From: Isoptericola sp042668085
GTDB lineage: Bacteria > Actinomycetota > Actinomycetes > Actinomycetales > Cellulomonadaceae
Assembly: GCF_042668085.1 (NCBI RefSeq)
Contig: NZ_JBHVBO010000187.1
Span: 1-7,720 of the forward strand
DNA: 7,720 nt
Direction of reading: 5' to 3'
Shown: in pieces, positions 1 through 5,373 of the stretch
How positions within the stretch are numbered: position 1 is the first letter of the stretch
Layout: the number at the start of each line of letters is the position of its first letter
Notes under the pieces: generated by a model
Databases searched by the model: none
What the model was told of the DNA's origin: nothing
Seen by the model: only the letters and a program-made list of their open reading frames with translations
Translations under genes and position numbers: made by a program

Positions 1-15
1 GGCCCTGTCGCGGCC

Positions 16-59
16 TCTCTATCTCGCGACTCGGGGTTCTCTATCTCGCGACCAGGGGG
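16..59. repeat. Two tandem copies of a 22-bp repeat, directly after phoX
   Basis: Two head-to-tail 22-nt units (16-37 and 38-59) share the identical 15-nt core TCTCTATCTCGCGAC at 16-30 and 38-52. Each core is followed by a similar but not identical G-rich tail. The second unit abuts the complement of the phoX stop codon at 60-62. The core is noticeably poorer in G+C than its surroundings. GTCGCG at 7-12 is complementary to the CGCGAC that ends each core (25-30 and 47-52), so a 6-bp stem with a 12-nt loop can form with the first copy. There is no following T-run, so it is not a classical intrinsic terminator. The array may continue beyond the window edge. Function is unknown; a dispersed intergenic repeat or a 3'-end hairpin of phoX are both possible. 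Confidence 0.75.
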
Positions 60-2312
60 TCAGCGGCGGCGGGGCCACGGGAACGGCCCGGGGCCGTCCC
101 AGCGGTCGCCGTCCCTGCCGTGACCGTTCCCGTTCCCGTTCCCGTTCCCATGGCCGTGGCCGTTCCCGTGACCGTGGCCGGGGTGCTCGCCGCGGCCGGC
201 CTTGTAGACCTGGATCGTCGACGGCCGGGGGCCGCGCCAGGCGCCGGCGGGGGCTCGCTCGCCCTCGGCGAGGTAGTCGGGGAAGTAGGAGTTCGGCGCG
301 TCGAAGGTGCCGTCCTCGCCCGGGTGCTGCACGTTGACGTAGACCATCGCGTCGCGCGAGTCGACGACCGGCCCGCAGGTCTCGGCGTCGCGCGGCACGG
401 ACAGGAACTGCTCCACCCGGCCCCGCTGGCGACCCGTGAGGGTCACCTTGAACAGTCCGTCGCACTTCTGGATGGTCGACGGGGCGCCGTCCGTGGAGAT
501 CCACAGGTTGCCCTCGGCGTCGAACGCGAGGTTGTCCGGGCACGAGATCGGCGAGACCCGGTCGGCCGGGAAGCCGGAGAAGTACGTCGAGCCGTTCACC
601 GACGGGTCGCCGGCGACGAGCAGCAGGTTCCAGGTGAACGTCGTGGCGGTCTGGTCGCCGCGGTCCTCGATGATCTCCACCACGTGGCCGTCGCGGTTGG
701 TGGTGCGGGGGTTGGGCTCGGTGGCGCCCTCCTTGCCCTCCTTGCCGCGGTCGGTGTTGTTGGTGCACGCCACGTAGATGCGGCCGGTGAGCGGGTTCGG
801 CTCCACGTCCTCCGGGCGGTCCATCTTGGTGGCGCCGACGGCGTCCGCGGCCAGCCGCGTGAAGACGAGCACCTCCTCGACCGTCATCCCGGGCACGCGC
901 GACTCGCCGTCCTTCACGAGCGGGATCCACTCGCCGGTGCCGTCGAACCCGCCGTCGGAGGGCACCGCGCCCGAGCCGTCGATCTCCGACGCCGGGGAGT
1001 CGCCCCGGAACCGCGCGACGTACAGGTCGCCCTCGGACAGCAGGGTCTTGTTGTGGCGGCGCGCCCACCGGCTGCTGCCCTCGCGGAAGCGGTTCTTCGA
1101 CACGAACTTGTACACGTAGTCGAAGCGCTCGTCGTCGCCCATGTACGCGACCGCGTGACCGCGCTTCGACAGGATGACGTTGGCGCCCTCGTGCTTGAAG
1201 CGGCCCATCGCCGTGTGCTTCACGGGCGCCTCGTCGGGCTCGTACGGGTCGACCTCGACGATCCAGCCGAAGCGGTGGCTCTCGTACTCGTAGCCGGGGT
1301 TGCGACCGTCGAACCGCGGGTCGTCGAGCTCCCAGCCGTAGCTCGTCGCCGCGTCCTTGAGGCCGTACCGCGCGTCGCGCGGGTCCTTGCCGTTGACGCG
1401 GAAGTTGGCGTTGTAGTTCTCCTCGCCGGAGACGACGGTGCCCCACGGCGTCGTCCCGCCCGCGCAGTTGTTCAGCGTGCCGCGCACGCGGGTGCCGCTC
1501 GGGTCCTCGACCGTCTTCATGAGGTACGAGCCGGCCGCCGGGCCGTCCACGCGGAACTCGGTGTCCACGGTGATGCGGCGGTTGTAGCGGCTGATCCGCG
1601 AGTAGGTCCACGGCGAGCCCTCGCGGTCGCGGCGCACCTCGACGACGGACAGCCCCCAGGCCGCGCGCTCGATGGCGCGGCGCGTGGCGGCGTCGTACGA
1701 GTCGTCGAACATGATCCCGGCGTTGGTGTACTCGTGGTTGCTCACGAGCAGGCCGCGCGTGCCGCGCTTCGTCTTCCCGTGCGGGCGGACGTCGTCCGGG
1801 TCGGCCGGGAGGATGTCGAGGTAGTCGACGTTGTAGCCGAACTGCTTGGCCTGCTGCTCCGGCGTCTGGCGCGCGGCGTCGAACGCGCGACCGCCGGGCA
1901 GGATCGGGTCGCCCCAACGGATGATCGGCGACCACTCGTACCCCTCGGGCACGACGAACGCGTCGACCGCGGCGTCCTGCGGCGCGATGGCGCCGAACGC
2001 GAGGCCCTTGCCCGCGCCGTGCCCGCGGCCGGCGGCGACGGCGCTCGCGCCGGGCGCGCCCGCCACCTGGGCGCCGACGACGACCGTGGCGGCCGCGGCG
2101 GCGAGACCGCCGAGCATGACGCGGCGGGACAGCGCCCGCGCCGCGACGTCGCGGAAGTACTCGTTGGCGGACTCGTTGGGCGCGGGGTGCGAGCACGCGT
2201 CGGCACACTTGAGCCGGCACGTGACCGGGCTGCGCTTGCCGCGCGCGTAGTGAGGGTCGTGAGGCGCGGCCGCGAGCTCCAGCAGCGGGCGCGACTCGGG
2301 GGCGATCGTCAT
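60..2312 (-). CDS. phoX: PhoX/DUF839-family alkaline phosphatase, Tat-exported
   Basis: This 750-aa protein belongs to the PhoX (DUF839) family of secreted metal-dependent phosphatases that release phosphate from organic phosphomonoesters outside the cell. The ATG start is supported by AGGAG six nt upstream; longer readings of this frame run back into the moaBE gene and are not real. The N-terminus has a cysteine-rich segment (C32, C36, C40 in CRLKCADACSHP), then a twin-arginine signal at S62-R63-R64 with an Ala-rich hydrophobic stretch at about 66-95 and AxA cleavage options near 89-93. Family signatures follow: SNHEYTN 191-197, NNCAGGTTPWGT 281-292 (C283 is a likely Fe ligand by family knowledge), GEEN 296-299, KHTAMGRFKHEG 365-376, AYMGDDERFDYVYKF 389-403 and CPDNLAFDAEGNLWISTDG 591-609. 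The C-terminus is a low-complexity Gly-His/Gly-Asn tail (712-732). A PHO box upstream suggests induction by phosphate starvation. Family assignment is secure; the exact substrate is inferred. Confidence 0.9.
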   Translation of the reverse strand: MTIAPESRPLLELAAAPHDPHYARGKRSPVTCRLKCADACSHPAPNESANEYFRDVAARALSRRVMLGGLAAAAATVVVGAQVAGAPGASAVAAGRGHGAGKGLAFGAIAPQDAAVDAFVVPEGYEWSPIIRWGDPILPGGRAFDAARQTPEQQAKQFGYNVDYLDILPADPDDVRPHGKTKRGTRGLLVSNHEYTNAGIMFDDSYDAATRRAIERAAWGLSVVEVRRDREGSPWTYSRISRYNRRITVDTEFRVDGPAAGSYLMKTVEDPSGTRVRGTLNNCAGGTTPWGTVVSGEENYNANFRVNGKDPRDARYGLKDAATSYGWELDDPRFDGRNPGYEYESHRFGWIVEVDPYEPDEAPVKHTAMGRFKHEGANVILSKRGHAVAYMGDDERFDYVYKFVSKNRFREGSSRWARRHNKTLLSEGDLYVARFRGDSPASEIDGSGAVPSDGGFDGTGEWIPLVKDGESRVPGMTVEEVLVFTRLAADAVGATKMDRPEDVEPNPLTGRIYVACTNNTDRGKEGKEGATEPNPRTTNRDGHVVEIIEDRGDQTATTFTWNLLLVAGDPSVNGSTYFSGFPADRVSPISCPDNLAFDAEGNLWISTDGAPSTIQKCDGLFKVTLTGRQRGRVEQFLSVPRDAETCGPVVDSRDAMVYVNVQHPGEDGTFDAPNSYFPDYLAEGERAPAGAWRGPRPSTIQVYKAGRGEHPGHGHGNGHGHGNGNGNGNGHGRDGDRWDGPGPFPWPRRR
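117..179 (-). repeat. Hexanucleotide repeat coding for the Gly-His/Gly-Asn tail of PhoX
   Basis: Residues 712-732 of the phosphatase alternate Gly with His or Asn (four consecutive Gly-Asn steps at 722-729). On the plus strand this appears as four consecutive near-identical hexamers of the CCGTTC type at about 124-149, flanked by degenerate variants (CCGTGG). Pure hexamer repeats can change length by replication slippage without breaking frame, so tail length may vary between strains. The segment lies after the last recognisable family motif and is probably flexible. His residues could bind metal weakly, but nothing in the sequence proves this. Confidence 0.7.
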
Positions 2313-2318
2313 CGGGCA

Positions 2319-2323
2319 CTCCT
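2319..2323 (-). promoter_or_regulatory. Ribosome binding site of phoX
   Basis: AGGAG on the minus strand, six nt before the ATG at 2312. It fixes the start within a frame that otherwise stays open far upstream. Confidence 0.8.
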
Positions 2324-2352
2324 GAGGGTGGGACAGGGGGGTGACGTGCCCG

Positions 2353-2358
2353 AACGTA
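2353..2358 (-). promoter_or_regulatory. Candidate -10 box of phoX
   Basis: TACGTT on the minus strand fits TANNNT and lies about 40 nt before the phoX start, which would give a leader of roughly 35 nt including the AGGAG site. No good -35 is seen at the usual distance, as expected for an activator-dependent promoter. It is one short match chosen by position, so support is weak. Confidence 0.35.
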
Positions 2359-2373
2359 GGGAGCACCGGTGGC

Positions 2374-2389
2374 GTCACGTCGTCGTGAC
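2374..2389. promoter_or_regulatory. Inverted repeat GTCACG-N4-CGTGAC in the phoX promoter region
   Basis: This is a perfect 6-bp inverted repeat with a 4-nt spacer, lying between the PHO box and the candidate -10 box. It overlaps the weak third PHO-like unit. It could be a second operator for an unidentified regulator or a chance palindrome; it is too short and too far from phoX's stop to be a terminator of that gene. Confidence 0.35.
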
Positions 2390-2418
2390 ACCGACCCTCA
2401 GGTGAACAGCAGGTGACC
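2386..2418 (-). promoter_or_regulatory. PHO box (PhoP-type direct repeats) upstream of phoX
   Basis: Reading the minus strand towards phoX, two adjacent 11-nt direct repeats occur: GGTCACCTGCT (2418-2408) and GTTCACCTGAG (2407-2397). They are followed by a degenerate third unit GGTCGGTGTCA (2396-2386) that keeps only its first four bases. Each of the first two units matches the Streptomyces PhoP direct-repeat consensus G(G/T)TCAYYYR(G/C)G, as I remember it, at 10 of 11 positions. The position, in the gap between the end of moaBE and the start of a PhoX-type phosphatase, is where activation by phosphorylated PhoP during phosphate limitation would be expected. The pattern and location are seen directly; binding is inferred. 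Confidence 0.75.
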
Positions 2419-2427
2419 TGCGCGTTC

Positions 2428-2447
2428 GGCCTCAGCCGAGCGAGGCC
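2428..2447 (-). terminator. Possible weak hairpin at the end of moaBE
   Basis: GGCCTC and GAGGCC form a perfect 6-bp stem around an 8-nt loop, straddling the moaBE stop codon (2434-2432). No U-tract follows on the minus strand, so this is at best a factor-dependent or partial terminator, or a 3'-end stabilising hairpin separating the molybdenum operon from the phoX promoter. Confidence 0.25.
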
Positions 2448-3463
2448 ACCCACTCCGACGTGCCGTCGGCGAAGCCCTGCTCCTTCCAGATCGGCACCTC
2501 GGCCTTGAGCTCCTCGACCAGGTCCGACGCGGCGGTGAACGCCGCCTGCCGGTGCCCCGCCGCCACGGCCGCCACCACCGCGACGTCGCCTATCGACAGG
2601 TCGCCGGTCCGGTGCACGACGGCGACGCGCACGCGGTCCCCCGTCGCCGCGGCCGTGCGGCGCGCGACGCGGTCCGCCACCTCCCGCAGCACCGTCGCCG
2701 CGTCCGGGTGCGCCTCGTAGTGCAGCCGTGCGACCCCGCGCCCGCCGTCGTGGTCGCGCACGTAGCCGGTGAACGTCGCCACCGCGCCGCACGCGTCGTC
2801 GCGCACCAGTGCCCCGAGCTCCGCCACCAGCGGGTCCAGGGCCGAGTCGACGACGTCGGCACGCAGCACCTCCGCCTCGCCGGTCGAGGTGCCGGGTTCG
2901 AGGGCCGGGGCCGGATGGTCGCCGCCGGCGAGCTGGTCCACGGCGTGCGGCAGCACCTCGGCGAGCGCGTCGAGCCCGTCGGTCACGCCGCCGACGGAGC
3001 CGGGCAGGTTGAGGACCAGCGTGCGCCCGGCGACCCCGGCGACGCCGCGGGACAGCGCCGCCGCCGGGACGGCCCGCTTCGCCGGGTCCGTGGGCGTGAG
3101 GGAGCGGGCGCGGACGAGCTCGGCGATCCCGGGGACCTCGCGGTCGAGGACGGCGCGCGTCGCCTCCGGGGTGCGGTCGCGCGGGCCGAGCCCGGTGCCG
3201 CCGCTGGTGACGATGAGATGCGGCACGTCGTCCGGCGCCGCCACGAGGAGTGCCGCGAGCGCCTCGCGCACCGGCTCGCCGTCGTGCACGACGACGGGCG
3301 GCGACGTGCGCCAGCCACGGGCGGCGAACCACGCGACGGCCGCCGGGCCCGAGCGGTCCTCGTACTCCCCCGCCGCCGCACGGTCGGAGGCGACGACGAC
3401 GGCGACGCGGCGCTGGGGGTGCCCGTCGTCGTGCGTGCCGTGGTGATCGTGGGTGCCGGTCAT
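2432..3463 (-). CDS. moaBE: MoaB/MogA-MoaE fusion protein, molybdenum cofactor biosynthesis
   Basis: This 343-aa cytoplasmic protein has two complete domains. Residues about 18-182 are a MoaB/MogA (MPT adenylyltransferase) domain: ASDRAAAGEYEDRSG 25-39, TSGGTG 86-91, PRDRTPEA 94-101, and LNLPGS 151-156. A linker rich in Pro, Gly and Thr (about 183-198) leads to a MoaE domain (about 199-343), the large subunit of molybdopterin synthase: GAVATFTGYVRD 226-237, LHYEAH 247-252, HRTGDLSIGD 284-293, and EELKAEVPIWKE 318-329 carrying the two conserved catalytic-region lysines K320 and K327. The N-terminus is His-rich (HDHHGTHDDGH). The ATG overlaps the moaC stop as ATGA and has GGAGGA close upstream. 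The MoaE half needs a MoaD partner for sulfur transfer, and no moaD is seen here. Both domain calls are firm. Confidence 0.9.
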   Translation of the reverse strand: MTGTHDHHGTHDDGHPQRRVAVVVASDRAAAGEYEDRSGPAAVAWFAARGWRTSPPVVVHDGEPVREALAALLVAAPDDVPHLIVTSGGTGLGPRDRTPEATRAVLDREVPGIAELVRARSLTPTDPAKRAVPAAALSRGVAGVAGRTLVLNLPGSVGGVTDGLDALAEVLPHAVDQLAGGDHPAPALEPGTSTGEAEVLRADVVDSALDPLVAELGALVRDDACGAVATFTGYVRDHDGGRGVARLHYEAHPDAATVLREVADRVARRTAAATGDRVRVAVVHRTGDLSIGDVAVVAAVAAGHRQAAFTAASDLVEELKAEVPIWKEQGFADGTSEWVASLG

Positions 3464-3996
3464 GCGTCCTCCCCGCCCGCGTCGGCCGCCGCGCGCGCCC
3501 AGTCGCCCGACTTGCCGCCCGACTTCGCGACGACCTGCACGTCGGTGAGCACGGCGGCCTTGTCCACGGCCTTGATCATGTCGTAGAGCGTCAGCCCGGC
3601 GACCGTCACCGCGGTGAGCGCCTCCATCTCGACGCCGGTGCGGCCGGTGGTGCGCACGGTCGCGGTGATCGCCACCGTGCCGGACCCGGCGGGAGCGGGC
3701 ACGACGTCGATCTCCACGCCGGAGATCGGTAGCGGGTGGCACAGCGGCACGAGGTCGGGCGTGCGCTTGGCGCCCAGGATCCCGGCGATGCGGGCGGTGG
3801 CGATCGCCTCGCCCTTCGGCAGGTCGCCCGACGCGATCCGCGCGACGACGTCGGCGCGCGTGCGCAGCACGCCCGTCGCGGTGGCCTGGCGCTTCGTCAC
3901 GTCCTTGGCGGAGACGTCGACCATGTGCGCCGCGCCGTCGGCCCGGTAGTGGGACAGGCCCTGCGTCGGGTCGGTGGGGTCGGTCGGGTCGGTCAA
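3460..3996 (-). CDS. moaC: Cyclic pyranopterin monophosphate synthase MoaC
   Basis: This 178-aa protein converts the MoaA product (3',8-cyclo-7,8-dihydro-GTP) to cyclic pyranopterin monophosphate, an early step of molybdenum cofactor synthesis. It shows HMVDVSAK 24-31, K61, LCHPL 85-89, GVEMEALTAV 121-130, LTLYDMIKAVDK 135-146 and KSGGKSG 158-164. Residues K61, H87, E123, E125, D139 and K142 align with the E. coli active-site set K51, H77, E112, E114, D128, K131, so the enzyme looks intact. The start is TTG, overlapping the moeA stop as TTGA and preceded by AGGAG with 5-nt spacing. No in-frame ATG or GTG precedes the conserved HMVDVS block except the ATG inside it. A short Thr-Asp-Pro repeat (2-10) begins the protein. 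The 4-bp overlaps on both sides suggest translational coupling. Confidence 0.93.
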   Translation of the reverse strand: MTDPTDPTDPTQGLSHYRADGAAHMVDVSAKDVTKRQATATGVLRTRADVVARIASGDLPKGEAIATARIAGILGAKRTPDLVPLCHPLPISGVEIDVVPAPAGSGTVAITATVRTTGRTGVEMEALTAVTVAGLTLYDMIKAVDKAAVLTDVQVVAKSGGKSGDWARAAADAGGEDA

Positions 3997-5282
3997 CGGA
4001 GCTCCTGGTAGTCGACGGGGTCGCCGGCGTCGAGGTGCGCGACGCCGGGCGGCACGTGCACGAGGACCGTCGCCGCGGCGAGGTGGGTCAGCAGGTGGGA
4101 GCCGGGGCCGCCGGTCATGCGCACGCGCCCGTCGGCGTCGAGCGTGCCACGCCGCACCTGGTGCAGGGCGGGCGGCGAGTCGAGCGGCTCGGCGAGGGGC
4201 GCGCGGCCGGTGGCCCGGCGGGCGGGCGCCGCGCCCGTCGCCGCGGCGAGCACCGGGCGCAGGAACAGCTCGAAGGACACGTACGCGCTGACCGGGTTGC
4301 CGGGGAACGCCACGAGCGGCACGTCCAGCCCGGACCGGAGGGTCACCGTGCCGAGGCCCTGCGGCCCGCCCGGCTGGACGGCGACGTGCCCGAACCAGGC
4401 GCCCGTGAGCGTCTGGCGCACCACCTCGTACGCCCCCGCGGAGACGCCGCCGGTCGTGACGACGAGGGCGACGTCGCCCGGCGCGTCGGCGAGCACCCGG
4501 AGCAGCGCGTCGGCCCGGTCCGGCGCGACGCGGGTCGTGACGCGGGCGCCCGCCTGCCCGAGCGCGGCGGTGAGCGCCGCCCCGTTGGCGTCGTGCACCT
4601 GCGCCGGGCCGAGCGGCGCGCCCGCCGGGGCCAGCTCCGAGCCGGTGGAGACGAGCAGCACGTGCGGCGGCGGCGCGACCTCGACGGTCGTGACGCCCGC
4701 GGCGACGAGCGCCCCGAGCTGCGACGCGCCCAGCGGCGTCCCGGCGGGGACCAGCACGTCGCCGGCCGCGACGTCGGAGCCCGCGGTGCGCACGAACGTG
4801 CCCGCCGCGACGGGCGCGGCGAACCGGACCTCCGCGGAGGTCGCCGGGTCCGGGAAGCGCGGCGGGTCCGCGTCCTCGATCCGGACGACGGCGTCGGCCC
4901 CGGCGGGCACGGGCGCCCCGGTCATCACGGGCGCCGCGGCGCCCGGGCCCAGCGGCGGCGGCTGGGTGCCGGCGGGGACGGGGGCGACGACAGGCAGAAC
5001 CACCGGGACGTCGGCGGACGCCCCGGCGACGTCGGCCGCACGCACCGCGTACCCGTCCATCTGGGAGTTGTCGAAGCCGGGCAGCGCGACGGCGGCCGTC
5101 GCGTCGCGCGCCAGCACCCGCGGCGAGAGCCCCGCGCCCGCCCCCACCTGCGTCAGCAGCGTCGCGACGTCGACCCGCGCGGACGCCCGACCGCGCGCCG
5201 CCGCCAGGGCGGGCTCGACCACCTCGGCCACCGCGGCCGCGTGGGCGGCCACCGACCGCCGCTGCGTCACGTCGTCATGCAC
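3993..5282 (-). CDS. moeA: Molybdopterin molybdenumtransferase MoeA
   Basis: This 429-aa enzyme inserts molybdate into adenylated molybdopterin. Family motifs in order: PGFDNSQMDGYAVRAADV 68-85, VMTGAPVPAGADAVVRIED 119-137, STGSEL 212-217, VHDANGAAL 229-237, TTGGVSAGAYEVV 276-288, QPGGPQGLG 303-311 and FPGNPVSAYVSFELFLRP 326-343, then a C-terminal domain to 429. Length is close to the usual 400-430. Two signature positions differ from E. coli-type MoeA: the Asp of GGVSxGxxD is Glu286, and the Lys of the PGKP motif is Gly306 (PGGP). The start chosen is GTG at 5282; it fits the family N-terminus and lies 7 nt after a TAGGCT hexamer, suggesting a leaderless transcript. The ATG just inside is out of frame. 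The frame is open for about 700 nt further upstream, but that part is antisense to the regulator and modA. It is first in the moeA-moaC-moaBE operon. Confidence 0.93.
   Translation of the reverse strand: MHDDVTQRRSVAAHAAAVAEVVEPALAAARGRASARVDVATLLTQVGAGAGLSPRVLARDATAAVALPGFDNSQMDGYAVRAADVAGASADVPVVLPVVAPVPAGTQPPPLGPGAAAPVMTGAPVPAGADAVVRIEDADPPRFPDPATSAEVRFAAPVAAGTFVRTAGSDVAAGDVLVPAGTPLGASQLGALVAAGVTTVEVAPPPHVLLVSTGSELAPAGAPLGPAQVHDANGAALTAALGQAGARVTTRVAPDRADALLRVLADAPGDVALVVTTGGVSAGAYEVVRQTLTGAWFGHVAVQPGGPQGLGTVTLRSGLDVPLVAFPGNPVSAYVSFELFLRPVLAAATGAAPARRATGRAPLAEPLDSPPALHQVRRGTLDADGRVRMTGGPGSHLLTHLAAATVLVHVPPGVAHLDAGDPVDYQELR
4002..4006 (-). promoter_or_regulatory. Ribosome binding site deciding the TTG start of moaC
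   Basis: AGGAG on the minus strand, five nt before TTG at 3996-3994, lying inside the last codons of moeA. It is the main support for TTG initiation. Confidence 0.75.
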
Positions 5283-5289
5283 GGGCGTC

Positions 5290-5295
5290 AGCCTA
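5290..5295 (-). promoter_or_regulatory. Candidate -10 box of a leaderless moeA promoter
   Basis: TAGGCT on the minus strand fits TANNNT and ends exactly 7 nt before the GTG start of moeA, so transcription would start at or next to the start codon. There is no convincing Shine-Dalgarno sequence (only AGG nine nt upstream, part of the hexamer itself) and no clear -35. The same geometry recurs at the divergent gene, which raises confidence in both. Confidence 0.55.
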
Positions 5296-5343
5296 TGTCC
5301 CCCGCCGCCCGTGGTCCCCGGCGAGGGCCGCCCCCACAGCGCT

Positions 5344-5359
5344 CCCCGCAGATGCGGGG
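5344..5359. promoter_or_regulatory. Perfect palindrome, candidate operator copy 1
   Basis: CCCCGCA-GA-TGCGGGG is a perfect 7-bp inverted repeat with a 2-nt spacer. It lies immediately upstream of the TATGCT hexamer of the HTH/Mop regulator gene, a normal repressor or MerR-type activator position. Its core CGCAGATGCG (5347-5356) recurs as CGCACATGCG at 5378-5387. Binding by the neighbouring regulator is an inference. With no U-tract and a 2-nt loop it is unlikely to be a terminator. Confidence 0.55.
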
Positions 5360-5360
5360 C

Positions 5361-5366
5361 TATGCT
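5361..5366 (+). promoter_or_regulatory. Candidate -10 box of a leaderless regulator-mod promoter
   Basis: TATGCT is a good TANNNT hexamer and ends 7 nt before GTG at 5374. The ATG at 5362 lies inside this hexamer and is therefore unlikely to be the translation start. There is no Shine-Dalgarno-like sequence in front of any of the three possible starts. Confidence 0.6.
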
Positions 5367-5373
5367 TCTACTC

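Noticed and set aside
1..59. A CRISPR array at the left edge
   Set aside because: The units are contiguous 22-bp tandem copies with no unique spacers of constant length and no cas gene in view.
120..2405. A 761-aa plus-strand open frame opposite phoX
   Set aside because: It is the antisense shadow of a GC-rich gene: Arg/Ala/Val-rich low-complexity translation without family motifs, while the minus strand has clear PhoX signatures.
2313..3332. N-terminal extension of the PhoX frame to 1090 aa
   Set aside because: It crosses the phoX promoter region and PHO box and overlaps moaBE in another frame. ATG 2312 has a proper ribosome binding site and precedes the Tat signal.
5344..5359. The 7-2-7 palindrome as an intrinsic terminator
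   Set aside because: The 2-nt loop, lack of a T-run and position directly before a -10 box argue for an operator instead.
4117..5361. A 550-aa plus-strand frame ending as the HTH/Mop regulator
   Set aside because: The part before the regulator is antisense to moeA, rich in Ser/Thr/Ala/Arg and without motifs; only the last 131 residues form recognisable domains.
5283..5373. A molybdenum-cofactor riboswitch in the divergent gap
   Set aside because: The gap is only 91 bp, is shared by two promoters and both transcripts appear leaderless, leaving no room for a structured leader.
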